Below are positions 24,478-35,403 of a DNA stretch of 64,000 bases, in pieces (position 1 is the first letter of the stretch; every line of letters starts with the position of its first letter). The translations under genes were made by a program, and so were the position numbers. The DNA is from Sistotremastrum niveocremeum HHB9708 (taxonomy: Eukaryota; Basidiomycota; Agaricomycetes; Sistotremastrales; Sistotremastraceae), in NCBI GenBank assembly GCA_001630475.1, contig KV419444.1, positions 150,133 through 214,132 on the forward strand, given 5' to 3'. The notes beneath the pieces are model-generated. The model saw only the letters and a program-made list of their open reading frames with translations. It searched no databases and was not told where the DNA came from.

Positions 24478-25732
24478 TCATGATCGCTGTCTACCTCTGG
24501 TCTTTTCGGCTGCTCTAGTGAGAGAATCCATCCGGCTCTCGATTGATCTCTCGAACCGAGCCGCCGCCGAAAGAGCTGGGGTCGACGGCCTCGAGCTTGC
24601 TTGTCGTGTTGAGCGAGGCGTGGCCGAAGAGAGCTGAGGAACCTCTTGACTCTGGGACAGAATACGACGTTCGGCTACTGGACTCGCAATCTCCTTCCTT
24701 GACTTCTTCCTTGTCGGACTCTCGTACATGGATGGCAATGAATCAGCACTGCTGCTCGAGTCCTTCTCCAAATCCCTTGCAGCCGCGGTCTCCAAAGTCT
24801 CCTCCAGAGTTCCCTTCCTGAGCGGTCCGTCGTGTACCTCTCCCAGCATACTCGGCTCCCAAGGGAAATCATGATAAAGACCATTGAGAGGTTTAGGACC
24901 CCACTCCTTTGGAGCGATCCCTCGGGCATGGATGGATTTATAATCCCAGATGATTTTCTCGATTTGTTCTTTGATGCGAAGCTCTTCGTTTGGGCCGAGA
25001 GCGATGTTGGGTGTGAGAACGTTGGTGAGGTTGAGAAGCCATTGACCACGAATTTGGGCGATACGAAGGGATAATTCGGTCGGTTCTTCAAGATCGAAAA
25101 ATGGAATTGTTTAATGAGTGTCATACGGCAGAAGGGCAGATGGAGACGTACTTTGACCAGGGATGAGTTGAACGCGGTCTATTTCAAATATTCGTCCTTC
25201 CGCTCTTCTATTGACGACACTTTCGACCATGAGATACACAGGCCCACTCTCCGCAGTTGATAATAAAGCACCGCGAGTGCCTGCTTGAGTTCGAGCAGAG
25301 TTCGACGCGATGGGAGCGAGAAGATGGAGTCGTTTAACGATACGGGTATGTGCAAACATGACGAATGCACCAAGTGCTGTGCCAGCGACTAGAACGCCAA
25401 CTGTTCCCGCGATTCGATGAGATAGAGGACGCAGGACAAATTCATCGCCTGCTTCAGAGGAGGCAGTAGAGTCGGGTGATGGCGAGACCAGGACTTTAGA
25501 ATGAAGAGCAACAAATTCTGCATTTATGCCACTGTTTCGATAGTTCAGTCGTGAAGGATACGGGAGGAGAAGAGACGAACGTCATGATTGCTATACCACC
25601 AACAATAAGGTAAGGGTGTTTGTTCCACCATGAAGCTGGTCTGTGGTATATCACACGTCCTCTTGCAGCCCATGCTGGATCGACAACCTTTCCCTTGAAT
25701 AATCGCCGACCGAGAAAGTATGAGAGAACCAT
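24478..25732 (-). CDS. Mitochondrial-type two-helix membrane protein, hypothetical
   Basis: The ATG is at 25730-25732. Three exons. The N-terminus is basic and amphipathic (YFLGRRLFKGKVVDPAWAARG), followed by a first helix at WWNKHPYLIVGGIAIMTF and a second at HRIAGTVGVLVAGTALGAFV. A soluble part contains ALGPNEELRIKEQIEKI and PKEWGPKPLNGLYHDFPWEP, with a Ser/Arg-rich disordered tail. The first intron (GTTCGT...AAACAG) is fixed by frame. The basic leader and two helices suggest the mitochondrial inner membrane. I do not recognise the family. Confidence 0.72.
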
Positions 25733-25830
25733 GTTCTCAGTTTCGCCAGCGCTGCCGACAAAGGTTTTCGTTCAATCGACTGCATCCGAATAGCGCAGGA
25801 TTCCGATTCATACATTCTCCAGGGTCGACC

Positions 25831-26531
25831 ATGGTCAGCAGTTCATTGCTTTCGTTCTTGCTTATGTCGCGTGTATTAGTGACTGACATACCCTTTGCAT
25901 TCAGCTACCCCTTTCGCTGCTCAATGCAGCCCAAAATAAACCCATGGTAAGTCACCTATCGCGCAAACCCTTCACCGCCCCCATCTTTCGTGCACAATGC
26001 TCACTTTCTGGTGGCACAGTTGGTCGAATTGAAGAACGGAGAGACATTTAATGGGCATCTTGTCAACTGCGATAACTTCATGAACATCACCTTGAGGGAA
26101 GTCTATCAGACGAGTGCGGATGGAGACCGATTTTGGAAATTGAAGGAATGTTATATCAGGGGAAGCACGGTGCGTTTCGGTATCTCATTATTATTCCGAA
26201 CTAATCATACTGAATCTTATTATTTAGATTAAATATCTTCGTGTACCAGATGCGCTGTTGGATTCTGTCAAAGAGGATCAGAATCGAGCCAGAGACGCGA
26301 GCCGAAGGGGTGGGCCAGGCGGTGCGCGAGGTGCGTTTCGTTGTCGAGTCCCATCTTTCACATTGTGCTCATAATGCCTTCATCAGGTCGAGGAGCGCCA
26401 TCACGAGGTATGATCATCCTGCAGCCCTGGCGGACCAAGTAGCTTGACTGACTCGTTTTGTTCTCTCAGGTGGCCGTGGCTCATCACGCGGTGGTCCCTC
26501 TCGCGGGCGCGGAAGAGGAAGGGGTGCATAG
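25831..26531 (+). CDS. LSM4: U6 snRNA-associated Sm-like protein LSm4
   Basis: Subunit of the Lsm1-7 (mRNA decay) and Lsm2-8 (U6 snRNP) rings. Six coding exons: 25831-25833 (the ATG only), 25905-25946, 26020-26169, 26228-26331, then two short exons ending at 26531. Joined, it begins [19 protein letters not shown]. The Sm1 motif is [19 protein letters not shown] and the Sm2 motif is [15 protein letters not shown]. The C-terminal tail is Arg/Gly rich ([12 protein letters not shown]...), as in LSm4 proteins, where it promotes P-body assembly. About 130 aa. The RGG tail is split over three exons that all splice after a single G (phase 1). Confidence 0.93.
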
Positions 26532-27227
26532 CACCTCACTCTCATCGTTGAGCTTGGACCAGTCACGACAATGCGAGTCACCTCGTGTCCGGATCGTTCC
26601 ATATGTCTCTCTCGTACCCACCGGCTACGCATGCTCAGAACATTTCCATATATCGGGTCCCAGGGGAATGTCTCATCGTTCAGGAGTGAACTACGGCCTG
26701 TTGATCAGGGTCACATTGCAGACGCGTACAACTGGTACTGTAGATTTGTGTTCTATTGTTCTTCTAATGTTAATAATACAATCCACGGTTCTTCGCTTTC
26801 TTCGACTTTGTCGATCGCTTTTGCTTGCTGGATACCGGTGCACATTTGACCTCTGGATTTGATCAGAGCTATATAGGCAGGTACGTGGACACCGACTGAA
26901 TCTAATGGTTCGGCATTTCGGTATTACTCGGTTTTATAACGCGATTATGATAGACGCTCACCAAGTCTTGCGTTTGGTCTGGCATCACCGAAGTGCCATT
27001 GGACCATATACTCTGGGACCATCTCTGAGGCCACTGAGGTTGCTCTATGTCACTCTTGGCGTGTTGTTGCAACTTCCGCATGTCCAAGGCGATGGTTCTA
27101 TCAGTAGAGCTCGCTCAGGGCTAGCTCACGACCCTGGGAAACACATAAGATTCTTATCGCCTTCGAACGACCTGCCATCTGTCGACCTCTTAGATTCTAG
27201 CACGAACCATCCATCGCTACTTCGGCC
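26532..27227. other. Intergenic
   Basis: 696 bp between LSM4 and the SDR gene. Frames on both strands lack protein features. No RNA gene is recognised. Confidence 0.5.
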
Positions 27228-28035
27228 ATGCATCTGAATCTCGAGAATTCCATTGTCCTCGTCACCGGAGGAACAGCGAGCATAGGCAAGGCCATCGTAG
27301 AGACCTTCCTCGAAGAAGGTGCTACTGTGCTATATTGCTCGCGAAACTGTACAGGGAAGGAATTCGAGAATGAAAAGGCGATTGGGACAAAGCTTGATAT
27401 ATGTGACAAAGAAGCTGTGGGGAGGTGGATTCAGGACAGCGCGGATAAATTTGGTGGGCTCGATATCGTTGTTTCAAATGGTCAGTCCATTTCGTCGTGA
27501 TCGATATATGCTGCTCATGATGTTAATGATCCGTATACCAGTATCCGCCCTCGCTGTCCCAGATACGCCTGAAAACTGGGCCTTGACTTTTCAAACGGAC
27601 ATCGACGCAGCCGTAAACCTCATAAAGCTTTCCCTACCCCATCTCGAAAAATCCACCCGATCACCCTGCATAATAACAATCGCCTCTGTATCTGGAGTCT
27701 CACACGACATGTCCGCGCCGGGTCCATACGGACCATTCAAGGCAGCCCTGATCCATTATTCACACAACTTGGCTCGAGAACTCGCTCCGAAGGGCGTCAG
27801 AGTGAATATCGTCTCTCCGGGGAATATATACGATAAGGACGGATTCTGGGGGAGCGTTGAGAAAGGGAACAAGGAGTTTTTTGATAAGATGATCGGACTG
27901 AACCCAACTGGGAGGATGGGAACTACAAAAGAAGTCGCAGATGCCGTTGTGTTCTTGTCTAGCCCCAGAAGTTCATTCACAAGCGGTGCGAATTTGATGG
28001 TAGATGGTGTATATAGAGTTGGAACACAATTCTGA
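27228..28035 (+). CDS. Short-chain dehydrogenase/reductase (SDR)
   Basis: Classical SDR, about 250 aa, in two exons. The intron is GTCAGT...ATACCAG, and the join gives VSNVSALAVPDTPENW. A Rossmann NAD(P)-binding TGGTASIGKA motif lies near the N-terminus. The catalytic Ser lies in IASVSG and the Tyr/Lys pair in YGPFK; ELAPKGVRVNIVSPG and a C-terminal GANLMVDGVYRVG complete the fold. The second glycine of the TGxxxGIG motif is Ala-Ser here (TGGTASIG), as in bacterial-type SDRs that use TGG. The usual NNAG is replaced by VSN. Substrate unknown. Confidence 0.92.
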
Positions 28036-28387
28036 ATTACTTTGAGCGCCTAGTAAATATATGCATGTAGATCTGTGTATCATATCATTCAGCCCGTTTG
28101 GCGACCTCAAAAACCGTCAACGCATCTGACTCTGGAAAGAAATAATAGAAATCTGCGGGTGTAGACGTCGGGGCCGGTGTCGATTTGAAGCGGTTCTGAA
28201 AGTGTTGCTGATTGGGATGAGAGTCCAATAAGCGAAGACCGCAGCGCCCCAGTCAGGGGGTACCACGCCGATTCATATCGTTGAGTGTCGGATGGTGCTG
28301 ATGCTAAGAAAGCATACGGATGAGTATCGTGTAAGTGGAAGGTTGCGTATCACTCACGGAGCATGACGTTCTGAGCATTGGAACATC
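28036..28387. other. Intergenic with minus-strand coding-like remnant
   Basis: On the minus strand, one frame reads TFHLHDTHPYAFLASAPSDT and a second, offset frame reads STPADFYYFFPESDALTVFE to a stop near 28091. No splice signal joins them cleanly, and no start codon is obvious. This may be a relic or the tail of an unresolved small gene. Confidence 0.35.
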
Positions 28388-29627
28388 TCAGATAGACTTC
28401 CGACCTATTCTCAAAGTACCCTTTCCTCCAGACATTGGGCCTGAGTTTGGTAGACCTTCCCACCACTTCGATTTCTCAGCTTGTGAGTTCGCAGCTCCAG
28501 ATGTACGCCGCTTGATGACAGTTGATAGCCCTGAGCTGATACCTTTTCGTCCACCACCCGGGTATGTGTCCCGGGACTTTTCGCTTGCATCGTGCTTCCG
28601 TTTCTTGCTGGGTTTGGGCTTAATGAAGAGAGAGTCTTCTTCAGGTTCCACATCGGCATTCGTGGCGACGGGCTTGGAGGGTTTGGCGTGCGCAGATGAA
28701 GCCGGAGGAGCTGGTCCCGATATCTTTTCCCACTGTTTCCGATAGAGTCGGAAAAGCGCTATTGTCGCTCTGGCATCTGTCACCTGGATCTGATATGAGA
28801 CAACGAGGATTGGGGTAAGAAAAATGCGGCATACACTAGAATGCTCTCCACTCTGAATTTGGATCTGGAACTCTTTCTCAATCAACCGCCGTAAGCCAGG
28901 GAACCTTGAATTTCCCAACAGTTTCTCTTTAGCAGCCAATTTTTGTGTATCTCTCGTCATCGGTCTTGGATGTTTGAGCAGTAGAGCGTGAAGGTCATTG
29001 TGGACAGCATGTCCGACCAGTATTCGATTCTTCAACAAGTCTGCCACCAGTTTCTGGACTTCGCCAAATGGCTTGGCTTTGATCATGTCCACATCTCGAA
29101 TGCCACTGACGGCTGTTCTCCAGTCCGTGACTAGTTCTCGCTGTCGGACGAACTCGTCCAGCTGAATGGCTCCATTGAAGTTCACAAGGGATACGCGTGC
29201 TAGGGATGATTCCGTTCCATTTGGTCCTACACCAACCATCTCGCAATCCATCGCAAGGTATTTGCCCGGCCTGGTTCGATGAGTTACAGGTCAAGAGGTA
29301 ATGTGGCCAAACGCACAGTTTCTGTGTTTCCGATAATAGGGGGTCCCATTCTCCTCTGATCAGTGCTTGTAATTCAAGCACAGTGTCTCCCAAAGTTGAT
29401 TTCCACTCTGGTTGAGAAGGGACAGAAGTGGAACTCTCGGCAGCCGCATTCTGGACAATGGTTGTTGAGACTTTTCGACGCTTAGGCGGCCTGCCCGAAC
29501 TTTCCGAATCAGTTGTGAGCCTCTAAGCAAATTCGGGCTCAGGAAAGAGCTTTCATGAACTTGTGTCTCTCACCTTTCTCAATGCCAACCAGTTGGAGGA
29601 CGGAGCAGCCGTTTTTGTCCCTCCCAT
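28388..29627 (-). CDS. REX4: RNA exonuclease 4 (REX4), DEDDh 3'-5' exonuclease
   Basis: Ribosome-biogenesis exonuclease of the REXO4 family. The ATG at 29625-29627 opens a short basic N-terminal exon (MGGTKTAAPSSNWLALRK). A linker exon follows with a basic GRPPKRRKV (likely NLS), then the nuclease domain: exo I MDCEMVGVGPNG, exo II LVGHAVHNDLHALL, and exo III SGEHSSVTDARATIALFRLY. The exo III join crosses an intron with donor AGT|GTATGC and acceptor ATCCAG. The C-terminal basic tail contains KPKPSKKRKHDASEKSR and ends near KSKWWEGL. About 370 aa. Confidence 0.9.
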
Positions 29628-29893
29628 GGTGAACTAGGACTGTATAAGTAATTTACTTGAGAGATTTCGTGGCGGTTGGAGAAGTTAATTGTATCGGCCC
29701 AGTTCACTTTAGCTCGAGAATAGTTGTAGAGGAGAATGCAGAAGCTAGTGTGTGCAGAGGGGTTTGGCGGGTCGCATCGGATGTATCGGAAGCTGAGGAA
29801 TTTTTTGGACCGGAGATATCGGTACGGTCAAGTTGCAGTGAACATGGTTCTACTGAGCCGGACATCGATACATATTCGTACCATTGCTAACAA

Positions 29894-31679
29894 TCATAGT
29901 GTCAACCCGATAGGAGCATTGCTTGTAAGTAGGTCCACGCCGCCCCAACCATTTCTATGAGCAAGACTCATGTCCCTCGCCGGCTCGAGATGTTCAACCC
30001 ATTTGACATCTCCTTCAACTTCGCTGCCCCACCGGCTGACGTTCCAATATGCCTCTCTCGATCTACCCTTTCCTTCCGGATCTGCGCTCTCTTTCTCAAT
30101 GATATCGACATTGAATGGGCCGTTCGTCAGGGCATGGAAGGTCCCCTCGTAGGCAGGAGGCAGGGTCACGTTGATTGGGGCGTTTGTAGTCGTGGCGGAC
30201 CGAAATAAGGTTGACGAGGCGGGCATTGTGGGGATAGTTACATCGATATAAGACCATCTCGTTTGGAAAGTCAAATTATAAGACCCATTTCGTACGGCCA
30301 GGCCAGATGCCAACGAATCCGAAGAGTTGAGGAGGGAGATCGAGCCCGCGATGTGGCTGTGAGCGACAATGAGCATACCGGGAAACAAAGGAGCGTAAAG
30401 TACATACCCCGAGTTGACTATTGACAACGAGGAAGGTTTGTCAGATAAAGCTTTGTTGCTAATAAACATTCCGAGATCGACTTTTAACACACTTGCTGTG
30501 ACGTTGAACGAATCATTGGTGTATAATTTGCCATAAACGCCAAGGCCGCCCACAATATGTAGGCTCCCACTGACAACACTGAGGCCCTATGCATGTAAAA
30601 TTCAGATCCATCTCAATAGCGGCTCTCTGAACGCCGTACCGTGATATTTATGCCCAGCTCATTGATACCCCAGGTAATAAACCTAAGTTTTCCGAATAGC
30701 AGGTCATCTTCCAATGAGGCTATAGTTTGCTGAAATCTTGGGGTTGCGATTTCGAAGGAGGGAATGTAAATTGACCGGGAGCTTTGCATAGCACGAGCAG
30801 AGGGAAATCTGACAGTGACCGCATAGTCAATGCCAAGTTCCTGAGAATATCGCCCATTGCATAGAATGCGGGGGCCAGGAGTCTGATAATCGTCAGTAAC
30901 ACGAGGCGATATTTTATGAGTCAACCCTACATATATGACAACACCTTCTCCACCGTTGCCCCGTTTAACTGGACAAACTTTCACAGCATCTCTGACCCAG
31001 CGAGTACGAGAAGAATAAATCGCTTCCACGATAACGACGACGTCTTGGATATCGTCTGCTAGCTCCACGTGAATTTTGCCTCTGGCATATCCGCGGCTGT
31101 CAATGAAGAGGTCCGGACTTGATAACGGTAAGGAAAATGAAGTTTTGCTTGTGGCTGCCTGATAAGAATCCCAAGGAGGCATCTCTGCGCCGCACCAACT
31201 ACAGCGGGGCGCGATAGGAAGGTCATGTTCGTCCACCCAATCCGTTTCACAACGCGGTGAATGCGGATACCATTTGTCCCAGTCGCCCCAATCGGCCCAT
31301 GCAGGAAGCTAAGTGATCCGAGTCGAGATGTGCCCAAGTTCAGAAAGCAATGGCGTACTTGGTGGACGTCGTATTTCCTGGACCATGCCGCAAAAGAGGA
31401 AAGCTCGGAGAATATATATAGGACGGCTAGAATGGCGAGAGGTAGAGCATGCCAGAATCTTGCTCTCGCTCTCCGATCCACTTCTTTAGCCTCGCTGTCT
31501 CTCTGTGTTTCGTCTGCTTCGGGCGTAAGGAGAGGGCGCCCCTCGCTTTCGTTTACAGAGGTAGGGCGAGATTGTGGCAGATCAGCCGATTCGGGCAAGG
31601 TAGCAGAACGTATTTCGCCGGGTTGGCTGTCGGAAGAGCCAGGTAGGACGGGACTGGAAGCTTCGTCGAGTGTTGTCAT
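29894..31679 (-). CDS. Type II membrane protein with beta-rich ectodomain (DUF7330-like), copy B
   Basis: Diverged paralog of the gene at 22532-24313, on the opposite strand about 5.6 kb away. The ATG is at 31677-31679. The N-terminus is disordered and acidic with PLLTPEADETQRD, followed by a transmembrane helix (FWHALPLAILAVLYIFSEL). The intron then lies in the same place as in copy A. It is followed by the shared linker WADWGDWDKWYPHSPRCETDW and the shared KVCPVKRGNGGEGVVIYV block (copy A: KICKVKRGTDGEGVAIYV). The repeat region is more diverged (VNSGYV, TTTNAPINVTLPPAYEGTFH), but the C-terminal SEVEGDVKWVEHLEPA is conserved. About 520 aa over five or six exons. Function unknown. Confidence 0.78.
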
Positions 31680-32127
31680 TCATGCACGTTCAGGCAACGC
31701 CCAGATGATGGGAGGTAATGAAAGAAGACGTTAGACCCGCAGTGGGCCCTGTTTTCTCGCAGTATGTGGAATAGCGCAAGAATAGCGTTGGGTTTGATTC
31801 GTCTGCCTCGCTCTGAAATACACGTGAAAGGACATAGCAGTGGCTAAGCACTATCATTGGGGATGAGGCCTTCGCAATTATGGGAATTGCTAATTTGTAG
31901 GGCTTCAAAGCTTCAAAAAGGGACGATAGAACGTGCGAGGAACAAGCTGCGATGGGCGCTTACTGGTAAGATTTCACAAGATATTGAAGACATCAGGTTC
32001 ATCGTGATCTTTAAAAGCTTTCAAACGACGAGGTTATATTTAACAGTACCACACAGTATTTACAATATCAAAGGGGCTAGTTGGTTTGTTTTCAATCAAT
32101 AGCTATAGCATTACAATCGCAAGACTC
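31680..32127. other. Intergenic
   Basis: Promoter side of copy B and 3' flank of the GFA gene. No gene is seen. Confidence 0.5.
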
Positions 32128-32859
32128 TTATTCGCGCTGTATGGGAGCTCGATCCTGGATATATGGCAAACGCAGAGAAGTGAAAACCTGGACGGTGCAT
32201 ACGTGAGTTGTTTATGGCCACCGTCGAAAGGAGGGAAAAGCGCACCTCGGAATCCGGTTTCAATGTCTTTTGAACTTCGTAATCCAGGGTACCAGCTTTG
32301 ATCCAAGTTATATCTGGGTACTGTAACATTTCGGGTGGTTAGGTTATGCAATGACGCGGACAGCAATAGAGACAGACAGCTTCTGCTTGGTTCGCAATTT
32401 GTGATCCACAATTAGGGCAAAAAATTCTGTGCGAAGGCTGGCAGAAAACAGACGTCAGCATACACAGAAGTGAAAAGTAAATCACTAACCTTTCCCGAGG
32501 CTCCCGTCACGACAAATTCTTTGTAAGGGCCAGATATCGTGCTGCATGAGTGGTAAGTTCATCGATTCAGATAGAATAATGGATAGCTCAAACTGACAGT
32601 GCCTTTGTTGGCACTTCGATTACCAGGCTATAGGCCGACCCCGAGCCACGTCTGCAACTGTCACAGCTATCGAAGTCATGGGTCAGTGTTTAGAATGACG
32701 TCCTTGTCCTGAGATCACATACTGGCATATTCCAGCCCCCTGGTGCTCTGCCTCAATAACATAGGTCTGGACGGACAAGTCATTAGTAAGTCATCGCGGT
32801 TGCAGTGGAATCTGAGACGAACCACTTGACCGCAGAGACAATATCCTTTGATGGTCATG
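32128..32859 (-). CDS. GFA/CENP-V domain zinc protein
   Basis: Small glutathione-dependent-formaldehyde-activating-fold protein, about 135-140 aa, spread over seven short exons. The ATG is at 32857-32859 and the first exon reads MTIKGYCLCGQV. The remaining zinc motifs appear after splicing: CHCDSCRRGSGSAYS and FCPNCGSQIANQ, then YPDITWIKAGTLDYEV and a C-terminal VFTSLRLPYIQDRAPIQ. The exon 3 donor must be GCACT|GTCAGT rather than the downstream GTTTGA for the frame to continue. The family includes S-(hydroxymethyl)glutathione synthase-like proteins; most fungal members have no proven substrate. It is divergent from the PNPOx-FNR gene. Confidence 0.85.
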
Positions 32860-33152
32860 ACGACAACGCAATTGAGGAACGGAAGAGTAACTGATTTTTC
32901 TTTTCTTTCAAAGCTGGTGACTCGAACTCGTCTCAGCCATGCTTTTAACTCTCAGCAGACCAGCATCGTAGGATTTCGAGCGGGACCGACTCAGGACAGG
33001 AGGCCAGCATAGAACCACGTATACAATTGCTGACTGAGCGGTTTGTGAGGATGCCCTTTGTACCCCGACGTCTCCGCGGTGTGCGGGACTGAGCGCGGGC
33101 GATATTCACGTATAAAAGAAACCGACATTCGTCGTTGAATGGGCATATCACA
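32860..33152. promoter_or_regulatory. Shared promoter between GFA and PNPOx-FNR genes
   Basis: A 293-bp head-to-head spacer. A TATAAAA box at 33111-33117 stands 36 nt before the PNPOx-FNR ATG. The short spacing suggests possible co-regulation, which is inference. Confidence 0.5.
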
Positions 33153-35107
33153 ATGAAAGGAACGGGTCAAGCACTAGCAGGTTGGCATCCAGGGGAGGTC
33201 GCTGTGCAGAAGGAGTTGGGATTTGAGCAGGCTATGGACATTGCTCGAGGCTGGTCGTGGGTCGAAGATGAGTTGCCAGCCCAACATCGGCTATTTCATT
33301 CGACCCGACTCCCTTTCGTTCCGCTCACTACCCTCGATGCTCGTGGTCGTCCGTGGTCTTCCCTCGTTGGCGCATCCGATGGCCATCTGGGCTTCATCAA
33401 AAGCCCATCTGAGAAAGAATTGCAAATGACCCTCGATATTTGGGATGGCGATCCTATCGTCGATAACATCCGTTCACAGTCTGGAGAGGATATCCTTATC
33501 GCTGGCCTAGGTATAGAATTTCCTACTAGACGGCGAAATAAATTTGCTGGTTCAGTTGAACGCTATAACTGGAAAGATGGGAAGTTGAAATTATTGCTCG
33601 AAGTAAACCAAGCCTTAGGGTGAGTAGCCTCTGCCTATATCCCCTTGCATCGGTGCTGAAGGCTGACAATTCGGATAGAAACTGTCCAAAATACATCACT
33701 GTCAGGCAGTTTGAGCCATGTCCAAATCGCCATCCCACCGTGCAATACAAAGTGCTCGACTTGGATCCCTCATCAAGGCTACCCGAAGAACTTACCCCCT
33801 TTATTCACAATCGAGACGGCGTGTTTTTGGGATCTGTCTACATTGCTCCTGAAAAGGACGCATCCAGATTTCCATCGCATGCCGGCATGAACCATCGCGC
33901 TGGGCGACCTGGATTCGTCCGCGTTCGCAAAGACGGACGAACTGTGGTCTTGCCCGACTACAGCGGCAACCGCATGATGCAGTCTCTCGGCAACATCGCC
34001 ATCACGAGATTAGCCTCCATGACCTTCGTCGATTACGATACGGGGGACATCTTATACCTCACTGGGAAAGCTACAAATCTATTCGGAGACGAAGCACACG
34101 TTATCATGCCTCGCAGCAGGATGATCACAGTTCTCGAAGTCACGGGCTATATCTTTGTCAAAGATGCTCTACCCGTTCGCACCAAGAGAGGCTCCAACCC
34201 CGAACCAAGCCCCTACAGCCCTCCTATCCTCTATCTCGCCGAAGAGAAACCTCCCACCGACGTAAACCTCGACAATCTTGACATCCTCGTTTCGAGTATC
34301 GAGGTCCACACCCCTGATCTTGCCACTTTCCACTTTATCGCACGACGTCCGTTCACTATCATTCCTGGCCAGAGCGCCATCATCGACCTCACGCCTTTCG
34401 TCGGCAAAGACACCTACAGACATATGGCTCATGATGGACAGGAAGCTAGCTTGAATGACGATCATATCAGGACATGGACCGTCTCCTCAGCGCATTCTGG
34501 GCCAACTTCCTCCTTCGCCATTACGATGCGCGAGAAGCCCGGAGGTGCCATCACACCGAAATTGTTGGGTATCGCACGAGCAATACAACAGCAGAACCCA
34601 GCGCTCCTTGACGACTCCAAGCCCCTCGGACTGCAAGTCTCATTAGTGGGCGTTCAAGGCGATTTCGTCTTACCCTCCATTCCCGGCAAATTACTCTTCG
34701 TCGCGGGTGGCATCGGCATTACACCTTTCTTAAGCATGCTGAGTCACCTATCCGGCAACCCTCCCGCAGCGAACGGCCAATCGTGGGATATCTTCATGAT
34801 CGTGTCTTCTCGAGAGCCAGAAGTGATGTTCGACCTGATAGAGAAAGCTGGTGCATCACGTCTCCCACGCAACGTGAAGTTCACTTTGAAGCTTTTCACC
34901 CGACGCGAACCTAATGTTGAGGCACCTCCATACGCTGAATGGATACCGGGAAGGCTGGAAGAGAAACATTTCCGTAATATCCAAGACGTTGGCGCGCGCA
35001 TCCCGTACGTCTGCGGCTCACAGGATTTTGAAAGGGCGGCCTTCAATGGTTTAGAGAGAGCTGGAGTGAAGCGAGATCATATTAGGAAAGAAGGTTTCGC
35101 ATACTAA
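33153..35107 (+). CDS. PNPOx-like flavin domain fused to FNR-like reductase
   Basis: Two exons (33153-33619, 33679-35107), 631 aa. The N-terminal half (about residues 40-320) is a pyridoxamine-5'-phosphate-oxidase-like split barrel: LPFVPLTTLDARGRPWSSLV, GLGIEFPTRRRNKFAG, GNIAITRLASMTFVDYDTGD, LYLTGKATNLFG. The C-terminal half is a ferredoxin-NADP reductase-type module. It has a flavin-binding block RTWTVSSAH, the NAD(P) block GKLLFVAGGIGITPFLSML and a final YVCGSQDFERAAFNGLERAG. Relatives often add a C-terminal 2Fe-2S ferredoxin domain; this protein stops at RKEGFAY without one. Likely a cytosolic flavoprotein oxidoreductase; substrate unknown. Confidence 0.88.
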
Positions 35108-35403
35108 GATGCGTCGCGTCTCGTATAACATGTACAGTATGGTGTAACTCCCCAGTATCAGAAAGAGAAATCGATTGTACTTGTAGATCGTTCGTATTTC
35201 AAAGCGATTGATGGCTTTGAAGGAGTTCACCCCAAATTGCAAATGCAGATCTTACTTAAACTTGAACCGATCTCAATTTCGAGCAAAACGAAGCACAAGA
35301 GTTTGAGTAAGACCAAGATATCAGATTGATTAATTACTATCATACACAGATAATTAAAAATAAACATGACATGAAAGCGAAGTGTTTCTACCGACTGGCT
35401 CTA

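Noticed and set aside
32930-33000. tRNA-like stretch on the minus strand (GCTGGTC...TTCGAGTCACCAGC)
   Set aside because: The ends pair over six bases, but the span is only about 52 nt and no D or anticodon arm can be formed.
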